Shown here piece after piece: positions 10,209 through 21,378 of a stretch of 64,000 nt of DNA (its first letter is position 1; each line of letters starts with the position of its first letter). Under the pieces are notes generated by a model. That model ran no database searches, had not been told where the DNA came from, and saw nothing but the letters and a program-made list of their open reading frames with translations. The DNA lies in the NCBI GenBank assembly GCA_014529385.2, contig CM043960.1, positions 71,053,410 to 71,117,409 on the forward strand, given 5' to 3'. Source of the DNA: Adiantum capillus-veneris. Taxonomy: Eukaryota > Streptophyta > Polypodiopsida > Polypodiales > Pteridaceae. Position numbers and translations under genes: made by a program.

Positions 10209-12250
10209 GTGTCAGCCCCAAATTCTCATGCTTCAAATGACCCGCCGATGGAAGCCCTCGGTCTTGGGGAACCTATAACACATCACCGAAGGGGGAAGAA
10301 ATCTCCTCTGCATGCACTCGCCATAGATTTCCCCCTTCCTAGAGCATCTCCCAAGTCGGACCCCCTTCAAAAGCACTCTGTCATGTCTGCATATGAAGAT
10401 TTACCCTTCGAGGAGCTCCCACAGGGATGGTTACAAGAAGAGTATGCAGAGTTTCCAATCGATCAAACACCTGCACATGATGTCTTGAAGCTCCAAGAGG
10501 CAGCTCACCTCTCATCTTCAGAAGCACCCTCTCCAGCTACACCCCCGGACCCGGTCAGAGAAGTCAACCTGGGAGATCCTGACAACCCTCAGCACGTACT
10601 GTTAGCAGCTTGGTTATGGGAGCATCCCGCATTACTCAATCAGGTAGTCTCTTTCATACACTCTTTTAAAGATGTTTTTGCTTGGTCCTACAAGGATTTA
10701 GAGGAGGTTCCACCAGAATTGGGTGTCCACACTATACCTTTGGTTGAAGGGGCTAAGCCTGTAAGAGGCCGAGCTTACAAGCTCAACCCGAAGTATGCTG
10801 AGGCGGTCAAGGCAGAGTTAGAAAAAATGCAAGAGGCAGGGATCATTGTACCTGTGGAGCACTCTGAGTGGTTATCACCCATGGTGACAGCGCCTATGAA
10901 GCAGTCCAACAAAATCCGTGTGTGCGTAGATTATCGTGCTCTGAATAAGGTAACTATCCCAGATGGTTTCCCAACACCTTTCACTGAGCGTGTGCTCGAA
11001 GATGTGGCAGGGCATGTATTGTACAGTTTCATGGATGGGTTTAGTGGATACAATCAGTTGGGCATCCATCCAGGTGATCAGCTAAAAACGGCCTTTGTGA
11101 CTCCCTGGGGTATTTTTATATACACTCGAATGTCTTTTGGGTTGAAAAATGCCCCACCTTCTTTCAATAGGGCGGTATATCTCATCTTTTGTCCTGTGCT
11201 TACGGATCATCTTCGCATCTTCATGGACGATTTTTCGACCTTCTCACGTTCTCAATGTTCAACCCCAGTGGAAAACCTAGAGGAACACCTCGCTCAGCTC
11301 TCTGCTGTCTTCCTCAGGTACAGAGAGGCACGCCTAAAGCTAAATCCTAACAAATGTCATTTTTTGGTTATTACTGAAGGCACACTTCTAGGCCATGTGC
11401 TGTCTGCTAAAGGTTTAGCGCCTGACCCAGAGAAGATTGTGGCAATCTTAAAGTTACCACCTCCCATCAACCCAAAAGGGGTACAGAGCTTTGTAGGCCA
11501 CACAGGGTATCATCGCAGGTTTATACTCATGTATGCACAGGTGACTCAACCCCTAACCCGCCTAACCAGTGCTGATGTTCCCTTTCAATGGTCAAAGGCA
11601 GAGGCTGAAGCTTTTGCATACCTTAAAAAACGCCTCACTGAAGCGCCTATCTTAGTAGCTCCCGATTGGTCTCTCACCTTTCATGTGCATACAGATGCCA
11701 GTCAACTCGCTGTGGGTGCGATGCTGACTCAACCTAGTAAGGAGTATAATCTGGATCGCCCTATTCACTATGCAAGTCGCCTACTCACCAAGGCAGAGTG
11801 CAACTATAGCACCACAGAAAGGGAAGCTTTAGCTATTGTGTATGCTCTGCAAAAATTTCGGCACTACTTATTAGGGGTCCACTTCACAGTTATTACTGAT
11901 CACCATGCCCTGCGATATCTGCTCAACAAGCCGTAGGTTGCAGCTAGAGTATGGCGATGGCTACTCTTATTTCAAGAGTTCGATTTCGAAGTGGTACTCA
12001 GGCCCGGCAAACATCATGTCCTTGCCAACCACCTTTCTCGCGTTTACACTAGTGAAGAAGCAACAGGGGTTGCAAACGACTTTCCTGATAGCAGTCTCTT
12101 TAAGGTGGATACAACTCCGGAATGGTACGGCGATGTTTTGCATCTGCTTTCTACTGGCCTCTACCCAGAGAATGCTTCTCCCCTGCCAAAGAGACACTTG
12201 CTGTTGAAGGCTAGGCCTTTCACTTTGATTGGGAGCCAGCTATACAAATC
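10209..12250 (+). pseudogene. Element A reverse transcriptase and RNase H
   Basis: After a variable leader (HHRRGKK, FEELPQGWL) the RT domain runs from about 10760 to 11440: CVDYRALNKVTIP, FMDGFSGYNQLGIHP, the SFGLKNAPPSF block and the catalytic FMDD (11220-11231). The connection VGHTGYHRRFI and an RNase H domain follow (HTDASQLAVGAML, TEREALAIVYALQKFRHYLLG, TDHHALRYL). A TAG at 11934 stops the frame just after RNase H; the same frame then continues with ARVWRWLLLFQEFDFEVVLRPG into integrase. Most relatives have Gln there, which suggests CAG-to-TAG. The N-terminal leader is the part retained in element B at 18183-18480. Confidence 0.9.
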
Positions 12251-13369
12251 AGGGCACAATGGTGTTCTGAGGCGGTGTGTCTCCCCTCATGAAGTCAAGT
12301 ATATTTTAGAGGATGCCCATAGTGGTCCCGCTGGTGGCCATTACCCTGGTCATATTACTGCACAAAAGATTCTCCAGTGTGGCTTATGGTGGCCCTATAT
12401 TTTTCGCGACGCAATTGCCTATGTAAAGGCATGCAATGTATGTCAGCATTGTGACCCTAAACCGAGCAAACAGTCAAACCGCCCTCTGCAGGTCTCTATG
12501 GCATGGCAACCCTTTGAGAGATGGGGCATAGATTTTGTAGGTCCAATTACTCCCTCTGCCCAACCCGGCAATCGAAAGTATCTCTTGGTGGCTACAGACT
12601 ACGCAACAAAGTGGGCAGAGGTTCTTGCAACAACGGACTGCACTGGCACTACGGTAGCCAAGTTTCTATACGAAAATATTTTGTGCACGTTTGGATGTCC
12701 CTTGGAAATCACCAGTGTGACAGGGATAGTCACTTTGTGAATGAAACAATTTCTACCTTGCTGGCCAACTACAAGATTTTTCACCGAAAATCTTGTTCCT
12801 ATTACCCTAGAGCGAACGGGCAGGCTAAGAGCACTAATAAGGTTCTGATAGCACTTTTGCGGAAAGCATGTCATCTTCATCCCTCGACTTGGGCTCAAGC
12901 TATCCATGGTACACTTTGGGCATATCGAACTTCTTTCAAAGCCACAACCAATCACACCCCATTTCAATTGGCTTTCGGTTTGGAAGCGATAGCACCTTTC
13001 GAATTCAACTCAGGATCCCCGCGAGTGGGCAGTCTTCGTGCTAATGAAAATTTGGGGTCAGCATCTGTATCTCGTCTTTTCCTTTTGGAGGAAAGCCGAG
13101 GTTTGGCTTCACTGGCTCTAGAGGCAGAGCAGCTTCGTCGTAAAGCCTGGCATGATCGCCATCTCAGAAAGCCGCAAATAAAGCAAGGAGCAATGGTGCT
13201 ACTTTATCAGGCCAAGTTTCTGAAAAAAGCAAAGAAGTTGGTCCCAGCATGGCAAGGACCATATAAGTTAATGGAGATTCTACCCCACGGAGCTGTACAA
13301 TTAGCCACTCTCGAAGGAGTTTCTCTGCCTTTAGTGAATGGATCTCGGATCAAATGCTATCATACTTAA
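12251..13369 (+). pseudogene. Element A integrase, frameshifted, catalytic Glu replaced
   Basis: Integrase inserts the cDNA into the genome. The N-terminal HHCC zinc-binding domain is present (HSGPAGGHYPGH, CNVCQHC near 12430), then the core with WGIDFVGPI and DYATKWAEV. Near 12716 an extra dinucleotide in CCAGTGTGACAGG shifts the frame; the rest (DSHFVNETIS, the NGQ block, WAYRTSFK, a C-terminal KLVPAWQGPYKL) is read in the next frame and stops at 13369. The third catalytic residue, normally Glu in NGQxE, is Lys (near 12826), so the enzyme would be inactive even without the shift. Confidence 0.88.
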
Positions 13370-13912
13370 GCTGCCGCTCAAGGGTCTAACCGCGCAACAA
13401 TCAAGTGTTGAGCTTCGTCGACTCTTGAACCTTTAAATAACTTCGGAATCACTATTTTCCGCATCTTGCTGTTCCGTTTTATCTTATCTCTTAGACCCTC
13501 TCCTTAGACAGCTCTCCTGCTGCAGACTCTGTTAAGCTCATAGGTTTGATTCTGGACTTGGATCAACTCTATCCTTCACTCTCTCTGTCTTCAATCCCTG
13601 TCGGTCTTGGACATAACCGAATCTCCTCAATCCTCAATCTCGACTCGGTTCCTTTTCTCAGCTTTTGCCTCTCAAGTGAATCTCAGTTCTTTGATATGCA
13701 TAAATGCCTTTGTATCATTGAGTGGGGTATTTATAAAAGTACTTCGCGTTTTATCTACCACTGCTCATTCGTTCTGAGTACCTCGAAATTATCCATGCTT
13801 TCTATTAATCAAGTCTATGTATTGGTCGTCACTAGATCTTTAAGATCTCTGGGATAGTTCCTACGCGTTAAAACTCCCTCTTTATTTTTCTACCCTCGAC
13901 TTTGTCTATCCT
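13370..13912 (+). other. Non-coding spacer of element A after integrase
   Basis: T- and C-rich DNA with short frames only. A TATA-like TATTTATAAA sits at 13729-13738, where a subgenomic promoter for the downstream ORF could lie; this is speculative. Confidence 0.35.
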
Positions 13913-14412
13913 CTCAACCCCCCCTAGCCCTAATCCTAGCCCTAGTGCTTTCCCTCTCTCCTCGCCTCTGGCTCCCTTACTCCCGCCCTCGCCCTAGCCT
14001 TGGCTTGCTTCGCCCTTGACCTAACTTATTCCTCGCCCCTAGCCCCTCGCCCTCACCCCTATTCCCTCGCCCCTAGCCCCTCGCCTCTCGCCCTAGCCCC
14101 CCTCACCCTCTCGCCCTCACCTCCTTCCCCTCTCCCTCGCCCCATTACCCCTATTCCCTCGCCCCTAGCCCCTCGCCCTCACCCCCTATTCCCTCGCCCT
14201 AGCCCCTCGCCCCTCACCCTCTGGCCCTCGCCCCTCGCCCCTCACCCTCTGGCCCTCGCCCCTCGCCCTCACCTCTTATTCCCTCGCCCCTAGCCCCTCG
14301 CCTCTCGCCTTGTCCATCGCCTCGTCCCTCGCCCCTAGCCCTAGCCCTCCCCATCCCCTCGCCCCTAGCCCCTAGCCCCTAGTCCCTCGCCTCTAGCCCC
14401 TCGCCCCTCGCC
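13913..14412. repeat. C-rich minisatellite in element A
   Basis: About 500 bp of imperfect tandem repeats of CCCTCGCCCCTAGCC-type units. No A/T-rich telomere unit (CCCTAAA) is repeated, so it is not a telomeric array. Confidence 0.85.
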
Positions 14413-14450
14413 TAAAAATAAATAATAAATAAAAAGCAAGCGCCACTTAT

Positions 14451-14540
14451 CCTGCGAAAAGCAATTCGGGCGGCAAGGGCATACTTTACCTGCGAAAAGC
14501 AAAAGAGAAGAGGAGAGAACGTTTTACATGCGAAAAGCAA
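14451..14540. repeat. Three copies of CCTGCGAAAAGCAA, 38 bp apart
   Basis: Copies start at 14451, 14489 and 14527 (the last with CATG instead of CCTG). Exact 38-bp spacing just upstream of the accessory ORF suggests a short tandem repeat or a protein-binding array. Confidence 0.75.
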
Positions 14541-16153
14541 AAGCGAAAAGCAGAGAGCCTTTATTATAGCCTTGGCACTCTGTTCAGTCCGTCATCCAGT
14601 ACCGAAGTGGGTCTCGTCCTTGCTCCTGCTACAGTGGGACTCATCAATCAGTATAGATTCTCAGGCACAATTGAACAAGACGGTTAGAACTCGCAATAGA
14701 GAAAGGCATCTCCAATCTGAGGAAGAGTCCTCTGCCTCTAGGGATAGCTCTGCCAGTAAATCAGATTACACTCCTAGTTCAGAGCAGCTTTCAGAGGAAT
14801 CTTCAGAGGAAGATTCGCCCTAGTCAGTCACTGATGACAGGGTCACCACTCTCCAAGTGCCTCGCCCATCTGGTGCCCTCTCCAAGGTACCTTTAATATT
14901 GAGAGCATTTACAGGCTCCGAATCCAGCACTCAAGGATGTGTTCTCTCAACAGCAAATGATACACTTGGGTCTTCAAATGTTGGCTCAGGCCGATTTGTC
15001 CTGCAATATCTCTACTGCCAAGCAAACTTCCCTCTTGCTCACTTTTCCAAAGCTGAATGGTACTACACTTATAGTGGAGGATATCGGACAGGATTTGGGA
15101 ATATTGATTGTGTTGGCTCCTCTACCCGCAACAAAAACCTTCTCTAATCTCTCACCAGAAGAAACTGCAAATGCTTGTCAAGAACTTTTGCTGGACTCAC
15201 ATCCAGACTATCACAGGAGTCAACAGCTGTATTCAGTGTTACAGTATTATTTTTTACTGCATGCACCGGAAAGAACGGGGGTTCCATCTTCTCCGGGTTC
15301 TCCAGCAATATGCGATGCTTTTTTTTGTCTATACCACTGCCTGCCGTATCCATTTCACCATCTGTTGTTTAAAGTGCTACAGGACAGGGCAAAGCGTTTT
15401 CGGACTCAGCGTAAAGGGAAAGAGGAAACGTTCAATTGCTATGCAGCCCCTATTATGTATTGGGTAGTGCAGATTATGCAGCAAAAGACAGATGCAAAAG
15501 CAGTTCTCACCCTTCAAGATGATCCAAAAGAGCAAGACCGTTCCAAAATGGCCAAAAGGAAAAGGCATCTTGCGCAAGAGGGCAAAGGTACAAAAAGATT
15601 CATCTAAGCAGCTAGCAACACTACCCTTCTCAGAATCACAGGTCAAAATCTCTAACGTCCATACTACAACACCAACAGTGCGTATGTCTACTTCTGTGGC
15701 CACCTCAACTTTCACACCACCTCTTGTGAGTAGTGTTGCAATCACTAAAACACAACCTCCAGTTGTGTCGCCAGCACCACGTACTACTCTTAGTGCAGGG
15801 GCACCTAGGGATAATGCTAGGGCACCGAAGGATACTGTAGGGCCATCTAGCTCTGGGACACCTACATCTGACAAGCATGACATATGATACTTTTGCGCCT
15901 CGGGCCGACAGACTTTTAGAGGCAGACAGAAGAGCCATTTCGACGATTATCAATGTAGCCCTCTCATTGCAAGGTACCAACGGTCTGCATCGCCCTTGCT
16001 ATGACGGTATGACAAGGAAAGTGCAGGCTCATCTTCAACGAGCGATGGATAGGGACAATTTCATTGCTACAGCTCAAGATCGCATAAGAATCTTAACTCA
16101 ACAGGTAGTGGACCTCAAACATATTGTCCACACTCAGCAAAAACAATTAAAAG

Positions 16154-16378
16154 CATAGTTACCCGGAACGCGGAACGGGAACGGCAACGGGATCCCCGCG
16201 GAACGGGGGAACGGCTAGGGGTCCGGAACGGGAACGTCGCGGAACGGGATGTATAAAAAACACCCAAATAGTGCAATTTTTAGCTCCTTGTGTTTAAATA
16301 CAAGGAGTATTAGAGTGCTTTGACTCTAATACTCACAAAAAACTCGTTTTGAAGACCATTCAACCTTGCTATGACTAG

Positions 16379-16441
<63 letters not shown>

Positions 16442-16888
16442 GATGGAGAGGGAGAGATTTGAGAGAGTGGGAGGGAGAGGAAGAGAGCTTGAAGGCTTGA
16501 AGCCTTGAGCCTTGAGAGAGTGAGTCTTGAGAGGGAGAGATCTTGAGAGTGAGAGGGAGAGAGCTTGAGCCTTGAGAATTAGCTTGTGAAGAGAAAGGGG
16601 GAGGGGGGTGCATTTTATGAGTTCTTGAGGCCTTGCACACTTTCGAAAGAAGCCCAAACATTTACTTCAATTTTTTCAATTTTTGCCAAATTTGTTTGTA
16701 GCCATTGGCCGTTCCAGGGGCATTCCGGAACGGTCCGGGGGCGTTTCGGAACGTTCCGGAACGGCCGTTCCGGTTTGCATTGGCCACCCGAAACGTCAGA
16801 CATTCCGGGACGTTCCGGAACGTTCGGGAAGGGAACTGCCCCCCGGAACGCCAGAACGGGGGCTAGGGGGCGTTCCCCGGTAACTATG
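16154..16888. mobile_element. hAT-like non-autonomous DNA transposon (MITE)
   Basis: The element is 735 bp, with inverted ends CATAGTTACC / GGTAACTATG that extend imperfectly into a GC-rich foldback of GGAACG motifs. It is bounded by a perfect 8-bp direct repeat ATTAAAAG (16146-16153 and 16889-16896). An 8-bp duplication with CA...TG ends fits the hAT superfamily. It encodes no transposase. Inside are an (AG)n array and two short perfect hairpins (CTCCTTGT/ACAAGGAG at 16284-16307; ATTAGAGT/ACTCTAAT at 16309-16330). Confidence 0.88.
16384..16438. repeat. (AG)n microsatellite inside the MITE
   Basis: Uninterrupted dinucleotide run; the flanking ~130 bp is GA-rich. Confidence 0.95.
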
Positions 16889-17567
16889 ATTAAAAGAGGC
16901 AAATGATATGATCGCAACAATTCATGACCTCTCTCCTGTGGTACATACACTGTGTCCCTCTTGTGCAAAATACCAAGCTATAGCCATTTCACAGGCAGTT
17001 CCAGCTACAGCTACAGCTACAGCTACAACTACAACTACAACCCCGGTTTCTCCACAAGTTCTTGCTATGGCAACACAGATACCGACACAGACAGACGTTT
17101 CCAAAGCACATTCAGGGGATTCTCAAACAGCAGAGAAAGCAAATCCTACAAATATAGAGTCTAAGCCAACAGGATTGGTCTCATCACAATTTCATGGTCC
17201 CTCTATGGCCTCCCCCTCCCAATCCCCATCCTTTCCTCAGCACTTCTACGGCTTCCTGGGATTCCAACAACCTGTTCCACCCTCGCAGCCTGCCCAGTCT
17301 TTTCTTGGGTTTCCACCAGCTCCACCTACTCACCCTCAACCGTCTCACCTGACGCAGCCTGCTGCTCATGGGGTGGCTACTCCATACCCGATGTACCCTC
17401 CTCATGGCCACTACCCCTCACCATACACTTGGCCTCCATCTCCTTACCCACCTTAATTCCAGACTCCTACTCCTCCTCCATCATCCGACCACCAACAGTA
17501 GATCGCCGATAGTTCAGTTCTTCAGTTCCGCTCTCCGGGACGAGCATCGGTCTTGTGGCGGGCAACC

Positions 17568-18121
17568 TGTAGCCTGCTACAGTGTCACTTTCACTTTCAC
17601 AGGACAGTAGTTTACAATTGGGCTTTGGTCAGTTAGTCTTTGGTCTGGTCGGTTCACACTTGGGCAGAGACACGTGGCAAGGTGGTCTAGTGGACATACC
17701 ACCGCCACCCAGTAGGGATAGACTTAGATGATGTTCTTTATGAGCCGTTCGTGTCTCTTGATGATTGTACATGAGTAGTCGTTTTGGGCCAGTGGTATTA
17801 TCTTGTACTGAGTCGTCTAGAGTGGGTTTTTACACAGAGCACGTCTACACCATCCCGGCACATCTGAGCCTCGATACCCCCATTGTACCTGTGAGTCCTA
17901 GGCTGGAGCTGAGTGTGCTGCCAGAGTCTGTATCAGTCTTTGAGATAGTCGAGTCATATGTTCTAGTCTGCTGTTGTGTCTTTGCGAGCTTTGTTGACGT
18001 CTATTGTTTCCTTTCTGTTCTGTCTGTTTGAGGGAGATTCAGTCTGTTTGAGTGAGATTGTCACGCACATTGCACTGAGGACCACCCACTGTAGAGAGCA
18101 CGACACATTATTCGCGCTACA
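17568..18121 (+). repeat. 3' LTR of element A
   Basis: 554 bp, same ends as the 5' LTR, followed by the TSD copy GGTTG (18122-18126). The sequence just upstream (CTTGTGGCGGGCAACC) is only weakly purine-rich but is conserved in element B, so it may be this family's plus-strand primer. Confidence 0.93.
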
Positions 18122-18182
18122 GGTTGCTGCTTCTAGGAGCATAGAGACATCATGAGCTGGTGTCTCATCAATGTTGAAATCA

Positions 18183-18480
18183 GCGTATTCTTCTTATAAC
18201 CATCCTTGCGGAAGCTTGTCGAAGGGTAGTTCATCAGACATAGAGGAGAGCTTTGGCTCGGTCACAGAGTCAAACTCAGAAGGGACTGAGGGGCAGGTTG
18301 GTGTTAGGGTGAACTCTTGTAAAGGAGTTTTCTTGCCTCTTCTATGATCCTTTAGAGGCTTACCAAGCCCATAAGCTTTCACACGAGGAGGACCGGAGTC
18401 ATCAGCTTCTATGACCTCCACACCTGCTTCTAGGCTAGGATGGTGTATCCTCAGGCAAAGATTGAATAGAAACCACATGA
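18183..18480 (-). pseudogene. Element B pol leader
   Basis: The minus strand encodes GLGKPLKDHRRGKKTPLQE and DELPFDKLPQGWL, matching GLGEPITHHRRGKKSPLHA and FEELPQGWL at 10255-10440 of element A, just before the RT domain. The first ~60 bases after the TSD (18127-18182) also match A. The frame carries stops. Confidence 0.8.
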
Positions 18481-18510
18481 CAAGGCATAGACTTTATAGC
18501 TTCCAGCCAC

Positions 18511-19075
18511 TCACGCAAGTCCTACTCTGGCCCTGTAAGGTGGGGTAGGTTGTTCCAGTTCGGGGTAGGACTCCACAGACAAGGAACTATGTTGCACCAC
18601 TGGATCCAGAGCTTGTATCCACATGGCGTCATTGCCCCAATCATTTAGCGCTTTAGTGTGCCGCAACCATGGTCGACCAATGTTGAATGAGCAAAGGAAA
18701 TCCTCCCTCAACTTGAGGAACACAGACCACAACAAAATCCAAGCTAAAGGGGAAGTCCAGTACCTGCAAAGGCACCTTGTCCACTATGCCCAATGGGTAG
18801 ATTGTCCTCTGGTCGACCAAAGTAACAGTGAAGGGGGTGGGTCGGGAAGGCTGTAGACCTAATGCCAACATGGTGAACTCAGGCATGAGGTTGATGCCAG
18901 ATCCACCATCCACTATCACTCCTGAGAATTGCCACCCCAAGATGGACACAGTGAGATGAGGGATTATATAATCAGTCAAGGGAGCAACGGGGTACAATAA
19001 CATATAGGCCTCTAGGACTTGCTCCAGGGTAAAGTGATTGAATAATGGTAAAGGTGTCACTTTGAAAACCCGCAT
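18511..19075 (-). pseudogene. Element B protease
   Basis: Retropepsin-like domain with VIVDGGSGINLMPEF, then TVTLVDQRTIYPLGIVDKV and LDFVVVCVPQVEGGFPLLI. It keeps Gln where element A has a stop at 9725. Part of the C-terminal end is frameshifted near 18690. The DGGSG motif, shared with A apart from one residue, is a family feature. Confidence 0.8.
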
Positions 19076-19489
19076 CTAGCCAAAGCATGCCATAGAGGGA
19101 CACTTGTTGGAAGGTGTTCTTTAAGATAGTCTCTGCAAGCTTTTTTTTTTTCTACTAGTGTCTTCTTTGATACCTTGATCTGTTGTAGGTTAGCTACTGC
19201 TTCCAAGCAAGCCCCATCAATATCGGAGAGCAGAGAGCAAGATACTTTCTTGGCACTAGTTTATGCCTTGTCGACTGGTCGAAGCAAGGTTATTCACTGT
19301 TGAGATAGTGGGTAGAAAAGTGGAACTTGCTGGAAGGTTCAGACCAATGGTTGCCCTCTCGGCCGGAGTGAAAACACCAGTGGGCTCCTCTACCTGCTCG
19401 AATTTGTCATGAAGGGCCACCACATGAGTAGAAGGTGACAGTTGAGGGATGGTGTTGACTCCTATCAGATAGAGTTGGGGAAGGTGAAT
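19076..19489 (-). pseudogene. Element B gag-protease linker
   Basis: Broken minus-strand frames match the A region with SDIDGAFLGAVADLQQ and AILKNTFQQVSLYEML (about 9275-9430); B reads SDIDGACLEAVANLQQ and TILKNTFQQVSLYGML. A poly-T run at 19141-19150 lies in the middle. Confidence 0.6.
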
Positions 19490-20990
19490 TCAAGTTGGCT
19501 CTAACTTGGGCTTGAAGATGTAGATGCACGAGGTTTTGGAGTCTGGACAGTCCTTACTGTAGTGATCTTGAGCCTCAAGGCAATGTCCGCAAGGAGGACA
19601 TCCTTCTAGCATAGGATATCTGCTTTGGTATAATGCCCATATTCCCCGCATTTGTAGCACAAAATGGGCCGATTGGATGGGCGAGCCGAGGGACAAGATG
19701 GTCATTGCTCCTGTTGCATGGAAGTGGAGGCTCAGGTGTAGAAGCTCTGAGGGGGTGACGAAGCATTAGCATGATCGAAGCTCTGAGATGGAAAATTGCT
19801 CTGCATACCTTGCATAGTGGATGTATTCAGCAAGGGTGGCATGTAGTTTGGATGGTCATATGGGAAAACCATGTTAGATGTAGGTTCTAACCCTTGTGGA
19901 AGAGTAAGAGCAAGGCTCTGCTATAGTTAGCGCAATCCCTTTAGGTAATAGCAATCCTTGTCTTCATGTCCAGATCCTTCACAGAGGTGGTAACAAGGTC
20001 GAAGGGGGGATGGAGGATGCTATGGAGAGCGACATGAGCTACATCAGACCATAGCCTTAGTAAACTGCTCAGCCTTGAGCTCTTCTAGCTCCGGCTTGAT
20101 CCAGTCCATAGCATATTGATGTGGAGGCTTCTCCTGTTGAAGAGAGAAGGATCTCTCCTCTTGAAGAGCTCCTTGCAACTTCAGTGCTTGTAGTTCCCTG
20201 AGTAAAGAAGTCAAGGGGTCAGATGGACTTTCCAAGAGTACTGAGGCAGTCTCTACCTGAGGAGGGTCGTTGAATAGCATCCTTGCCCCTTCTATCCTAG
20301 TACCAGCAACAACAATCTCCTCTAGAGTGGCTTCAGATCGGAGACTCTCTCAGTTTTTGTTCAGAAGTCTTGGGGAGAGCCTTTTCCACCCACTTCTTGA
20401 CCATGAATTCTCCTGATTGCCGGGGAAGCTTGGCAACCAAAGACTTTGTTATTGTCAAGAGTTTTGCAAAAGTCTCATTTGGCTGCAACACTAGGTTTGT
20501 CAACTCGTCCAGAACCTTCTCTCGAAAGTCACATGGTTTGAAAACTTCACAAAATTGTTGCCTTAGTGCTGCCTAGGTAGTAAAGTTGTTCTCAACAAAC
20601 TGACTGTACCATTTATCTACTAGGCTATCCAAGGTTGATGGGAAGAGCACGAGGTAGGCTTCTTCTTTGTTGAGGCCACGACCCCTACCGAGGGAGACAA
20701 ATCTCCTAGCACGGTACGTTTGCATCCTCTATGGAGATTCCTTAGAAAGTCGGAAACTTTATGTTCACCTTAGCCAAAATGCTTGTCAACTCCTCCATGG
20801 CTGCCTGCTCAGGAGCCTGTTGCTCAAAAGCTTGTTGTAACCCAGTTGGTGAAAAGTGTACTGGGGAAGATGACCTGGGAGGTGAAGAACTGATTGAAAG
20901 AGTGGCAATAGATGCGTAGGAGGGTAGGGGTAGCAAGGCTGGTGGACTTTTACTCGGCACGAAAGGTTGGCGTTTTCGGTGATAGTACTT
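19490..20990 (-). pseudogene. Element B gag
   Basis: The gag domain (LAKVNIKFPTF near 20740) lies at the 5' end in minus sense, followed by the WVEKALPKTSEQKLRES region near 20370 and a charged stretch (LTSLLRELQALKLQGALQEE). Zinc knuckles follow near 20030-19960 (CSSC; HEDKDC) and 19580 (CGHC.EAQDHYSKDC). B has a Cys codon (TGT) where element A has TGA at 7974. Several shifts break the frame. Confidence 0.8.
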
Positions 20991-21378
20991 TAGATGACTC
21001 AGTAGTGGGCTTTATCGATCTTTAGATGCCTTCTATGTGTATGCAGTAGCAACAAATTCACCCAAGCTCTAGCCGCAAAAACCCTTGAGCTTGCTGGATA
21101 GTCTTGACCCACAGGACCAAACCATGCTAGACTCAACTACACCACTCTTGCTAGATAGGGGCAAGAGAGACTAGACCAGCTAGACCAAGCTGGACGAGGG
21201 GAGATGGACTAGACCAAGCTCCACGAGGGCAAAGCTGGTCTAGACTAAGCTGGACCACACAAGCACAATAGACACCAAGCAAGGGGCTGAACCAGCTAAC
21301 TTCTCCACCATGTATGCTTCTGGAGAGGAGTGAGACTTTCGTTGAGGTCCCATCGGGTGTGCCAAAAATGAGAGCTCC
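20991..21378 (-). other. 5' untranslated leader of element B
   Basis: Non-coding DNA between LTR and gag, with several GGACGAGG/TAGACCAGCT-type imperfect repeats matching the TGGTCC-rich leader of A (7260-7430). The primer-site candidate lies at about 21344-21365. Confidence 0.6.

Larger units (their letters stand above)
14572..17456 (+). pseudogene. Accessory ORF of element A, unknown function, split by a MITE
   Basis: Coding-like sequence fills the space between integrase and the 3' LTR, in several frames. In order: a Ser/Glu-rich acidic segment (14572-14823), a conserved-looking core (14939-15607, with FPKLNG, LLLDSHPDYH, YYFLLHAPE and CLYHCLPYPFHHLL), a basic Ser/Thr/Pro-rich linker (15492-15887), a helical segment (15877-16153) and, after the MITE, a CPSC motif followed by a Pro-rich tail rich in YP, PP and GF (16908-17456). 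The helical segment and the tail are in the same frame across one copy of the MITE target duplication, so they were one frame before insertion. Some Tat-group elements have an extra ORF here; I cannot assign this one to a family and see no signal peptide or membrane span. Confidence 0.6.
6585..18121 (+). mobile_element. Complete Gypsy-type LTR retrotransposon (element A), Tat-like with accessory ORF
   Basis: Two direct LTRs (6585-7143 and 17568-18121), each opening TGTAGC and closing GCTACA, flank gag, protease, RT-RNase H, integrase and a long accessory region. The 5-bp target site duplication GGTTG (6580-6584 and 18122-18126) is perfect. Domain order PR-RT-RH-IN makes it Gypsy/Ty3; the DGxSG protease motif and the extra coding region between integrase and 3' LTR recall the plant Tat/Ogre/Athila group. 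Coding regions carry several stops and shifts, so it is not autonomous now. It lies in reverse orientation inside element B. By eye the LTRs differ by about 16 substitutions, mostly transitions, and 3 short indels. Confidence 0.93.

Noticed and set aside
14000..14293. Pro/Ala/Leu-rich open frame
   Set aside because: It lies wholly in the C-rich minisatellite; periodic sequence without stops, no start context or motif.
13913..14412. Possible interstitial telomere repeat (CCCTAGCCC)
   Set aside because: The plant unit CCCTAAA is not repeated and the unit length varies; it is a GC-rich minisatellite.
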